Origin: Candidatus Dojkabacteria bacterium | Lineage (GTDB): Bacteria; Patescibacteriota; Dojkabacteria; B142; OLB20 | NCBI GenBank assembly: GCA_020429485.1 | Contig: JAGQLK010000083.1 | Location: 1 to 5,703, forward strand | Direction of reading: 5' to 3' | Length of the DNA: 5,703 nt | Part shown: positions 1 through 5,703 of the stretch, one piece after another | How the letters are laid out: each line of letters begins with the position of its first letter | Position numbering within the stretch: the first letter of the stretch is position 1 | Translations under genes and position numbers: made by a program | The notes under the pieces: model-generated | Databases searched by the model: none | What the model was told of the DNA's origin: nothing | The model's input: the letters and a program-made list of their open reading frames with translations, nothing else

Positions 1-183
1 TGCCAATGTAAAGAATAAGTTGCGATAGTTACTGCCCTCTCTATACTTTATCTGTGAAATAACTCGATCTATTCGATATTCTTTAGTCTGCCAAAAATAT
101 GTATCTAAGGTTAGATTTCTAAATATTGTAATCCAAGAAGGCAATGCTAAGAAGAAAACTAAACTCAATAATAATAAACTCAT
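1..183 (-). CDS. Membrane protein N-terminus, possibly a MurF-like Mur ligase with a membrane anchor (partial)
   Basis: This is the first 61 codons of a minus-strand gene that runs off the left edge of the window; the frame has no stop. The ATG at 183-181 lies 30 bp after the upstream hydrolase stop, and no other usable ATG exists in the gap. Residues 2-14 form a hydrophobic Leu/Phe segment, followed by W17 and then a WQTKEYRIDR stretch at residues 31-40. Seen: a membrane-anchored start followed by a charged, aromatic segment. From memory of the family: many Patescibacteria MurF-like proteins (UDP-MurNAc-tripeptide:D-Ala-D-Ala ligases of peptidoglycan synthesis) begin with a membrane segment containing a similar W-x-x-K-E-Y-R-x-D-R stretch, and an alpha/beta hydrolase gene can lie beside them. 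The ligase domain itself is outside the window, so the assignment is inference. It could be another small membrane protein. It is probably cotranscribed with the hydrolase. Confidence 0.6.
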   Translation of the reverse strand, partial: MSLLLLSLVFFLALPSWITIFRNLTLDTYFWQTKEYRIDRVISQIKYREGSNYRNLFFTLA

Positions 184-213
184 AGCTGTTTAATAAATAT
201 GATTAATAATATC

Positions 214-960
214 TCATTTAATAAAATCGTTGACATACTGTGCAACCAACTTTGGTTGTTTTATAGGTAGGTTATGCGTTGCATCTCGCACTACCTGTAA
301 TTTAGCATCTGGAATAAGTTTAGCAAACTTTTGGCCATTCCATAAAGGTGTATATGTATCCTTCTCACCCCAAACTAACAGAACTGGAATACTTATTTGT
401 GGCAACTGCTCATCATAGTTTACTTTTAATACATTCTTCATAGAATCTTGCATTACCTTACTAGCCTTCAGGTAGTCCTGTTCTCTGACTAATCCTTTAT
501 AAAAGATCTTTCGAGCAAGTGGCTTTATTTTGTTCAGAATTGGTAGCGAAAACAATGCACCTAATAGTTTTGCAGGAATAATAAATAAGGCTCTCTTTAG
601 AGAATTTCTAGGTTTAATTCCTGATGCATTAATTAACACTATTGATTCAATTAATTCTGGATACTTCAGTGCTAAACCGATACTTGTCTTACCACCAAAT
701 GAGTGACCTATCAAAATAGGTTTGTTGATCTGATTATATTGGATAAAATCTACAATTGAAGCAATATACTGATCTTGATCAAAGGCTTCTTCAGGTTGAG
801 GAGTCTGTCCAAAACCTGGAAGATCTAGATTATAGACTTTATAACCTAGGACAGATAGTTCATCTTGTAGTCCAGATAAGCTAGCGGAAGATCCACCCCA
901 GCCATGGAGTAAAATTAAGTTTTTATTCGAATCACCTTTTACAGAAAAGTTTATATCCAT
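214..960 (-). CDS. Alpha/beta-fold hydrolase
   Basis: This 248-residue protein has the usual length of a single-domain alpha/beta hydrolase and no signal peptide, so it is probably cytoplasmic. The oxyanion-hole motif HGWGG is at residues 19-23, followed by a strand and LDLPGFGQT near 45-53. The nucleophile elbow GHSFGG at 85-90 puts the nucleophile at Ser87. A lid or cap region covers roughly 115-185. WGEKD gives the catalytic acid Asp201, and DATHNLP gives the catalytic His229, so the triad is complete. The enzyme should cleave an ester, amide or thioester, but the substrate cannot be read from the sequence; C-C hydrolases and MenH-like enzymes share these motifs. It begins 31 bp after the methyltransferase stop and is followed 30 bp later by a membrane-protein gene, so a three-gene minus-strand operon is likely. 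No clear Shine-Dalgarno precedes the ATG. The stop codon is TGA. Confidence 0.9.
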   Translation of the reverse strand: MDINFSVKGDSNKNLILLHGWGGSSASLSGLQDELSVLGYKVYNLDLPGFGQTPQPEEAFDQDQYIASIVDFIQYNQINKPILIGHSFGGKTSIGLALKYPELIESIVLINASGIKPRNSLKRALFIIPAKLLGALFSLPILNKIKPLARKIFYKGLVREQDYLKASKVMQDSMKNVLKVNYDEQLPQISIPVLLVWGEKDTYTPLWNGQKFAKLIPDAKLQVVRDATHNLPIKQPKLVAQYVNDFIK

Positions 961-991
961 ATCTTAATATAACTAATAATAACGTTTCTCG

Positions 992-1675
992 TCACTTAAG
1001 GATATCAAAAATAATCTCATCTTCAATAACTGCATTTTTCTTAACGAACTCAAAACCGTATTTTTCTTTAAGATTAAATTTATTAACACTGAAGCCTACG
1101 GTCCTTAATTTTTCTAAATAATCCTTACCATATATTCTCATATGATCATGTTGTCCAAAGTCTTTAGACCTATTTAGTGTATCTGTCTCATATGTTTTCT
1201 CAAGAACCAAAGAATATGGAACTTGTAGGACAGCTCTACCACCTTTTTTCAGTACCCTAAATATCTCACGTAATGCCTGTAGATCATTATCTATATGTTC
1301 TAGAACATGATTAGCAATAACAAGATCGAAGAATCCAGAAGGAAATGGAATCTTTTTGAGATCTATTTGTATATTTCTATCATTATTATTGAGAAAAGTT
1401 TCAAGATATTCTGCGCTTTTTATCTGCTTCAATTTTGTTTTCAATGAATTAGATGGAGAAGCATGCAAAATTGTTGGCTTTTTCTTAAAGATATCTGTTT
1501 CATGCAACAAAAAAAGATACACTGCTCTATCTCTATCCTTTGAATAGCAAATCGGACAGAACATATTTTCTCTACGTCCACCACCTACTACATCTAGTTC
1601 ATGCAAGACAGTTTCTTCCTCCCCACCAGGCAGAAATTGTTCAGACTCTACATTACACATTGCACAAAGAAACAT
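992..1675 (-). CDS. Zinc-ribbon class I SAM-dependent methyltransferase
   Basis: This 227-residue protein has two parts. Residues 1-45 hold two Cys pairs, C4/C7 and C40/C43, spaced like a zinc ribbon, and the second pair runs into CPICYSKDRDR. Residues 68-200 form a Rossmann-type methyltransferase fold. Motif I is the degenerate ILHASPSNSL (69-78) in place of a glycine-rich loop, as is usual in this family (others read LHxAPE). The DLKKIPFPSGFFDLV segment (105-119), VLEHI (124-128), RVLKKGG (140-146) and the signature FGQHDHMRIYG (173-183) are all clear. The family transfers a methyl group from SAM and often occurs near glycosyltransferase or surface-polysaccharide genes; the acceptor is unknown. 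It is the first gene of the minus-strand block and is divergent from the glycosyltransferase operon, with 57 bp between the two starts. The ATG at 1675 places the first zinc-ribbon Cys at residue 4, which supports this start. The stop is TGA. Confidence 0.88.
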   Translation of the reverse strand: MFLCAMCNVESEQFLPGGEEETVLHELDVVGGGRRENMFCPICYSKDRDRAVYLFLLHETDIFKKKPTILHASPSNSLKTKLKQIKSAEYLETFLNNNDRNIQIDLKKIPFPSGFFDLVIANHVLEHIDNDLQALREIFRVLKKGGRAVLQVPYSLVLEKTYETDTLNRSKDFGQHDHMRIYGKDYLEKLRTVGFSVNKFNLKEKYGFEFVKKNAVIEDEIIFDILK

Positions 1676-1683
1676 GAGTTGAG

Positions 1684-1711
1684 TTTATCAAATAATATTT
1701 GTTGTTATAAT
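1684..1711 (+). promoter_or_regulatory. Candidate promoter for the glycosyltransferase/surface-protein operon
   Basis: The 57-bp spacer between divergent starts contains a perfect TATAAT at 1706-1711, 21 bp before the glycosyltransferase ATG. The best -35-like hexamer at a workable distance is TTTATC at 1684-1689 (16-bp spacing), which is weak. A transcript would start near 1718 with a leader of about 15 nt, so any ribosome binding site would be short (GAAG at 1724-1727). The minus strand of the same spacer must also carry the methyltransferase promoter; TATTAT (complement of 1692-1697) is a possible -10 for it without a good -35. AT-rich DNA gives such matches by chance, so this is tentative. 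Confidence 0.35.
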
Positions 1712-1732
1712 TTTACTATTAATGAAGATAAA

Positions 1733-2830
1733 ATGAGTTTAATTAGCCTCTGTATGATTGTAAAAAATGAAGAAAAGATTCTGAAGGAGTGCCTAGAAAG
1801 CATAAAAGATATTCCAGATGAAATAATCATTACAGACACTGGTTCTAAAGATAATTCTGTGAAGATTGCAGAAGAATACGCTGATAAAGTTTTACACTTT
1901 GATTGGATTAATGACTTTAGTGCTGCGAGGAATTACTGCGAGAGCAAAGCTTCAGGTGAGTATATTCTAACTTGGGATGCAGATTGGATACTTAGTGATA
2001 AAGGTCGCAAGTTCTTACTTAAACTTAAAAATAACAAGCTTAATAACTTAGACCTAATAGATGGACAATGGATAATTGAAAAAAGTGATTCAGATGAAGT
2101 TATCAAATTCACACATCGCACAATTATATTTCGAAGGGGCTCTTTCCACTGGACTTACCCCATTCATGAAAAACTTGTACCAAATACTAAACAGACATTG
2201 ACTGGCGAATATTTCCCTGAAATAGAAATTAGTCATTTTAAAGATCCAAATGACAAGTCACACAGATATAAACAATCAAACACAATTGTTTCAGCCCTAA
2301 TCAAATCAAAGCAATGCCCTGCGCATGTATTGTTTGCACATGGCGAGAATCTTCTTTTTCAAAAGAACTATGCAGATTCAGAAGCTATCTTTTTAGACTA
2401 TTTAAAAGAGTATCTTGATGAAGACGAGACAACTTCTGTAATGGCAATTGAACGCTTGATGCAAATCTATCTAGAAACTGAATCGCTCAATAAACTTGAA
2501 GTACTTATGCGAGAATATCAAAAGAAGTTTATCCATAATCCCCGGTTCAAGCTTGTACTTGCAGACAGTGTAGCTGTAAGTAATATACTTGCTGCCGATG
2601 AATACTACGAAGACTATCTCAAATTTCCAATCAAAAAAGGATCTGATGGTAGATTATATGATTATGAAAGATACGAAATTCATCCAATGTTGATGCTTGC
2701 TAATGTTTATTATGTGTCCAATCGAGAACAGAAGGCTCAGAAGCTACTTGAAAGAGTAATTGAACAAACCAAAGTTCCTACTACCAAAGAAAAGGCAAAA
2801 CTAATTCTGAAAGATATTCTCCATGAATGA
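1733..2830 (+). CDS. GT2-family glycosyltransferase with helical (TPR-like) C-terminal module, copy A
   Basis: This is a 365-residue GT-A fold glycosyltransferase of family 2. Residues 1-150 are the catalytic domain. SLCMIVKNEE (5-14) opens the nucleotide-sugar fold, ITDTGSKDNS (33-42) contributes the nucleotide-binding Asp35, FSAARN (62-67) follows, and WDADW (81-85) is the DxD-type metal/UDP-sugar motif. FHWTYPIHEKL (138-148) carries the His-Glu pair usual in this subgroup. Residues about 195-345 are helical and TPR-like. The frame is open back to 1601, but that ATG lies inside the divergent methyltransferase gene and adds 44 residues with no family resemblance. The ATG at 1733 gives MSLISLCMIV, collinear with the start of copy B, so 1733 is chosen. 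No signal peptide or membrane segment is evident, so it should be a cytoplasmic enzyme. Donor and acceptor are unknown; the downstream secreted protein is a candidate acceptor. The gene overlaps copy B by 8 bp. Confidence 0.92.
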   Translation: MSLISLCMIVKNEEKILKECLESIKDIPDEIIITDTGSKDNSVKIAEEYADKVLHFDWINDFSAARNYCESKASGEYILTWDADWILSDKGRKFLLKLKNNKLNNLDLIDGQWIIEKSDSDEVIKFTHRTIIFRRGSFHWTYPIHEKLVPNTKQTLTGEYFPEIEISHFKDPNDKSHRYKQSNTIVSALIKSKQCPAHVLFAHGENLLFQKNYADSEAIFLDYLKEYLDEDETTSVMAIERLMQIYLETESLNKLEVLMREYQKKFIHNPRFKLVLADSVAVSNILAADEYYEDYLKFPIKKGSDGRLYDYERYEIHPMLMLANVYYVSNREQKAQKLLERVIEQTKVPTTKEKAKLILKDILHE

Positions 2831-3914
2831 AGTATCTTTATGCATGATTGTAAAAGATGAATGCAAAATAATCAGGAAAACATTGAAGGAGATAAATGAT
2901 ATTGTTGATGAAATAATCATCGTAGATACAGGATCTACTGATAATACAGTGTCAATCGCTTCCGAATTTACTAAACACATTCACCATTTCACTTGGATAG
3001 ATAACTTCAGTGCTGCTCGTAATTTCTGTGATAGATTTGCCACAAAGGACTATATTATGACATGGGATGCGGACAGCACCTTTATCCTAAATGGGAAAAA
3101 TAAATTTAAAGAACTTAAAAATAAATCCTTTAATGGCTTAGATTTGATATTAGGCTCATGGGTAGTTGAGATTGGTGATAACGGTCTACCACTAAAGACC
3201 CTGGCAAAGCCTATTATCTATAGAAGAGGCAACTTTCACTGGGAAGAACCTATTCATAATGTTTTAGTTTCAAACATATCCAACCAGGTCGTTAAATCAA
3301 AAGTTTATCCTGAGATCACCTTCCTTCATACGAAATCAAAATTAAAAAATGAAGTGCGTGGTGATCAAACAAAAAGAATTATTGAAAGAGCTCTCAAAAG
3401 CAGACGTGAGCCTCGCCTACTAGTCTACTATGGGGAGCTTTTGTTTAAAGAAAAGGATTTTCAACACGCAGAAGAGATTTTTAACGAATTTTTATCAAAA
3501 TATTCAAATCTAGAAGAAAGTGTATTTGTAATAGAGAAATTGCTTTTTATACTTCTCTCTCAATCTAGACAAGAAGAGCTTAATAAATTAGTAGAAAAAT
3601 ATAAGGATACCTTTTATTACCATCCGAGATTCAAACTGCTATACGCAGATATGATTGCTGCTTCAAAGTTTCTAAAAGCTAAGAAATTCTACCAAGAATA
3701 CTTAACCACTCCAGTACTCGAAGATAATAGAAATTATTATTATGATATCGAACGCTTTTATATCCATCCAAGATTAATGCTGGCGAATATATTAATTAAG
3801 GAAAACGATATAAAAAATGCTTTATCTCTACTAGAAGATGTAAGCCAGAATACTACCTTGCATTCAACCAAGAACACTGTTAATTTATTGATAGACCAAT
3901 TATCAAACACATGA
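2823..3914 (+). CDS. GT2-family glycosyltransferase with helical (TPR-like) C-terminal module, copy B
   Basis: This 363-residue paralogue of the preceding gene aligns without gaps through about residue 150; 49 of the first 84 residues are identical by my hand count. The motifs are SLCMIVKDE (5-13), IVDTGSTDN (33-41, Asp35), FSAARN (62-67), WDADS (81-85) and FHWEEPIHNVL (138-148). The Glu after the conserved His (position 146) of copy A is Asn here. The C-terminal half shares blocks with copy A: HPRFKL near residue 268, IERFYIHP near 310-320, and LMLAN just after. This is the same uncharacterised helical module. The start codon overlaps the end of copy A by 8 bp (ATGAATGA) and the stop overlaps the next start by 4 bp (ATGA), so translation is probably coupled on both sides. 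It is presumably cytoplasmic. A different donor or acceptor from copy A is plausible but unproven. Confidence 0.92.
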   Translation: MNEVSLCMIVKDECKIIRKTLKEINDIVDEIIIVDTGSTDNTVSIASEFTKHIHHFTWIDNFSAARNFCDRFATKDYIMTWDADSTFILNGKNKFKELKNKSFNGLDLILGSWVVEIGDNGLPLKTLAKPIIYRRGNFHWEEPIHNVLVSNISNQVVKSKVYPEITFLHTKSKLKNEVRGDQTKRIIERALKSRREPRLLVYYGELLFKEKDFQHAEEIFNEFLSKYSNLEESVFVIEKLLFILLSQSRQEELNKLVEKYKDTFYYHPRFKLLYADMIAASKFLKAKKFYQEYLTTPVLEDNRNYYYDIERFYIHPRLMLANILIKENDIKNALSLLEDVSQNTTLHSTKNTVNLLIDQLSNT

Positions 3915-5044
3915 AATCTGCCAAGAAAAGAATCAAAAAGGGAGCGGCAAAAGCAGTGATAGGTAGTTCAGTAATAGCAGCGTCACAGATTCTAGCTAGT
4001 TTCGGCAATACTGCGATGGCAGATTGTGGCGGTTATGGAGGAAATGTCTGCTTAACAATCACACCTCAAGATTTTTGCGTAACGGATAATACAGCTACAA
4101 CTGTAAATCTAGGTAACTATACTCCGCATCCATATGTTGGTGATTTGGTAGATCCTGATACCGAAGGATATTATATTACTGGTGCTACAGTTTCTAGTGG
4201 GGCAAACCAAGTAGCGCCATTTGATACATTTACAACCACTCCTGCATCAAATGCTTACAATGGATATCCGGCTGGACCACCAACTCCAATGTCTACATTT
4301 AACTATGACTTCTCTTTTACTTCACCTGATGTCCCTGCAAATACTGGCCCAATTTCATTAGGTAATGGAAGAAGAGAGTACGTGATTGATCTATATGCAG
4401 AAGCAAGAGAGTGGAATGGCTCTAGCTATGTAACCACTAATGGTCTCGTAACTGAGCCTGATGAGTTTATTACTGTGACTGTTGATCATAAAAATACTGC
4501 ACCAACAATTGCTAATCCTACTCAGCCAGAAACTATATACGTACCTAGTGGCACCACAACTATTAGTTTTGATGTTTCTGTTGATATTAGTGATGTTGAA
4601 TCAAATACAGCAGATATAACATTTCAGTTAAGTGATAACTCATTATTTACAAACATAATTCAAGCACATACATATTCTGGTGAGTCTTTGTCCTCTACTC
4701 CAGCTACATTTGAGCATTCTTGGACTGACGTACCAGTTGATGATTACTATTGGCGAGCGATTGCTACAGAGACAGATGCAATAGGAACATGTGCTGGATT
4801 TGCTAATTCACAGTCGGGGAATAACTTCACAGTACAAGCTTCTTCTACATTTTTTGAATCAGCAGATGCCCCTACTCCCACTCCGGCAGTTTTGCCAGAG
4901 ACTGGAATTGTTAGCGATGCAATTGGAATAATTGACTTAGGATTCCTATTTCTTATTTCAGGACTTGTTGGTATGATGTTTACAGTTTATCACGCAGTTA
5001 CTAAATACGATAAACTCTTTAAACGAACTAAATCAGAGCAATAG
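3911..5044 (+). CDS. Secreted Ser/Thr-rich surface protein with FN3-like domain and LPETG C-terminal anchor
   Basis: This 377-residue protein is not recognised as a named family, but its architecture is clear. Residues 1-14 are strongly basic (seven Lys/Arg). A hydrophobic stretch follows, and NTAMA-DC gives a likely signal peptidase I cut after Ala37. The mature part is about 24% Ser+Thr (70 of residues 38-327), acidic, with a single Lys (194) before the tail. Cysteines are at 39, 47, 56 and 294. Residues about 197-309 resemble an Ig/FN3-type beta-sandwich (APTI start, YYWRAIATE strand at 279-287). A PTPTP linker (321-325) leads to LPETG (328-332), a hydrophobic segment at about 337-361, and a basic tail. 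This is a sortase-type sorting signal, or otherwise a C-terminal membrane anchor; no sortase gene is in the window. It overlaps the upstream glycosyltransferase by 4 bp (ATGA). Likely role: cell-surface structural or adhesive protein, possibly glycosylated by the upstream enzymes (inference). Confidence 0.85.
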   Translation: MKSAKKRIKKGAAKAVIGSSVIAASQILASFGNTAMADCGGYGGNVCLTITPQDFCVTDNTATTVNLGNYTPHPYVGDLVDPDTEGYYITGATVSSGANQVAPFDTFTTTPASNAYNGYPAGPPTPMSTFNYDFSFTSPDVPANTGPISLGNGRREYVIDLYAEAREWNGSSYVTTNGLVTEPDEFITVTVDHKNTAPTIANPTQPETIYVPSGTTTISFDVSVDISDVESNTADITFQLSDNSLFTNIIQAHTYSGESLSSTPATFEHSWTDVPVDDYYWRAIATETDAIGTCAGFANSQSGNNFTVQASSTFFESADAPTPTPAVLPETGIVSDAIGIIDLGFLFLISGLVGMMFTVYHAVTKYDKLFKRTKSEQ

Positions 5045-5046
5045 TT

Positions 5047-5703
5047 TTGGGCATTTCAATTCATTTTATTACAATTTTTCCTGATATGTTCTCCTCTCCT
5101 TTCAATGAGAGTATTATCAAACGCGCACAGGAGGCTGGTTTAGTAGAAATTAATGTGCATGACTTGAGGAAATGGACTGAAGATGATAGATCGACTGTTG
5201 ATGATAAACCATTTGGAGGAGGCGCAGGTATGGTAATGATGATTGAGCCATTTTATCGCGCAGTCAAAGAAATCACTTCAGAACTAGAAGGTAAAAAATA
5301 CGAAATAATTGTCACCAGTGCAAAGGGCGAAAACTTTACGCAAAATAAGGCAAAGAGTTACTCACAGCTAGATGCACTAATTATACTTTGTGGACACTAT
5401 GAAGGAATTGACGAAAGAGTAACTCAAAATATTGCTACTCAAGAAATTTCTATTGGAAACTACGTACTTACCGGAGGAGAACTCCCAGCAATGGTTATCG
5501 CAGATGCAACACTTAGGCTGATTCCAGGTGTACTAGGAAATGAGGAATCTTTGCACGAAGAGTCTTTTCATGACACAGACAATAAGGAATATCCACAGTT
5601 CACAAGACCAGCTGAATTTGTCACTGATGAAGGAGATATATGGAAAGTACCTGATATTTTACTTAGTGGTAATCATCAAAATATTGATACATGGAGAAAG
5701 GAT
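5047..5703 (+). CDS. trmD: tRNA (guanine37-N1)-methyltransferase TrmD (partial, 3' end outside window)
   Basis: The frame is open from a TTG at 5047 to the window end, giving 219 residues against about 240-255 for the family, so only the C-terminal part is missing. TrmD transfers a methyl group from SAM to N1 of G37 next to the anticodon, preventing +1 frameshifts. It is a dimeric SPOUT (trefoil-knot) enzyme. Visible motifs are FITIFPDMF (7-15), PFGGGAGMVM (55-64), CGHYEGIDERV (115-125), the knot segment EISIGNYVLTGGELPAM (133-149), RLIPGVLG (157-164), YPQFTRP (182-188) and LLSGNH (205-210). The TTG start is the only sensible one: the frame has a stop at 5029-5031 and the first in-frame ATG (5086) would delete the conserved N-terminus. 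The catalytic Asp169 of Haemophilus TrmD aligns with Glu172 (EESF); Arg154 aligns with Arg157. The start lies 2 bp after the surface-protein stop, with no SD and no terminator, suggesting readthrough and coupling. Confidence 0.97.
   Translation, partial: MGISIHFITIFPDMFSSPFNESIIKRAQEAGLVEINVHDLRKWTEDDRSTVDDKPFGGGAGMVMMIEPFYRAVKEITSELEGKKYEIIVTSAKGENFTQNKAKSYSQLDALIILCGHYEGIDERVTQNIATQEISIGNYVLTGGELPAMVIADATLRLIPGVLGNEESLHEESFHDTDNKEYPQFTRPAEFVTDEGDIWKVPDILLSGNHQNIDTWRKD

Noticed and set aside
230..418. Plus-strand open frame of 62 codons
   Set aside because: It lies antisense inside the alpha/beta hydrolase, whose catalytic motifs show that the minus strand is the coding one.
1356..1547. Plus-strand open frame of 63 codons
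   Set aside because: It is antisense to the methyltransferase core and has no independent support.
1601..1732. Possible 44-residue N-terminal extension of glycosyltransferase copy A from an ATG at 1601
   Set aside because: It overlaps the methyltransferase coding region, has no family resemblance, and copy B starts exactly where the 1733 ATG would start copy A.
1933..2121. Minus-strand open frame of 62 codons
   Set aside because: It is antisense to the GT catalytic domain, including the WDAD motif; its Leu/Ser-rich translation is typical of an AT-rich shadow frame.
1733..3914. Recent duplication or gene conversion between the two glycosyltransferases
   Set aside because: The longest obvious shared DNA run I found is about 14 bp (1817-1830 and 2907-2920) and third positions differ widely, so the duplication is old.
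4979..5007. TTTACA then TAAATA with a 17-bp gap as an internal trmD promoter
   Set aside because: The -10 matches the consensus at only three of six positions, and such matches are common in this AT-rich sequence.
1..5703. Alternative genetic code with UGA read as Gly (as in Gracilibacteria/Absconditabacteria)
   Set aside because: The hydrolase, the methyltransferase and both glycosyltransferases end at TGA at family-appropriate lengths, two of them in tight overlaps with the next start.

Overview
The window is AT-rich and gene-dense. Genes are separated by 30 bp or less, or overlap, and Shine-Dalgarno signals are weak. UGA is read as a stop, because at least four genes end in it. Three things suggest a Patescibacteria (candidate phyla radiation) genome: the compact layout, a putative membrane-anchored MurF-like start next to an alpha/beta hydrolase, and an LPETG-type surface protein. 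This is inference from style and family resemblance; there is no marker here that fixes the phylum.

Two gene blocks diverge from a 57-bp spacer at 1676-1732. The minus-strand block runs leftward. It holds a zinc-ribbon class I SAM methyltransferase (992-1675), an alpha/beta hydrolase (214-960), and the first 61 codons of a membrane protein (1-183) that resembles the N-terminal membrane segment of CPR MurF-like ligases. Spacings of about 30 bp suggest one transcript.

The plus-strand block runs rightward. It holds two tandem paralogous GT2 glycosyltransferases with a shared helical C-terminal module (1733-2830 and 2823-3914), a secreted Ser/Thr-rich protein with an FN3-like domain and an LPETG C-terminal anchor (3911-5044), and trmD from a TTG start (5047 to the window end, cut off). 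The first three overlap by 8 and 4 bp and trmD follows after 2 bp, so the block looks translationally coupled.

The most interesting reading is a compact surface-modification module: two duplicated and diverged glycosyltransferases made in step with the cell-surface protein that may be their substrate. The divergent methyltransferase, of a type often seen among glycan genes, could contribute. The housekeeping tRNA methyltransferase TrmD sits at the end of this unit instead of beside rimM/rpsP. No RNA genes, CRISPR arrays, insertion sequences or convincing terminators were seen.
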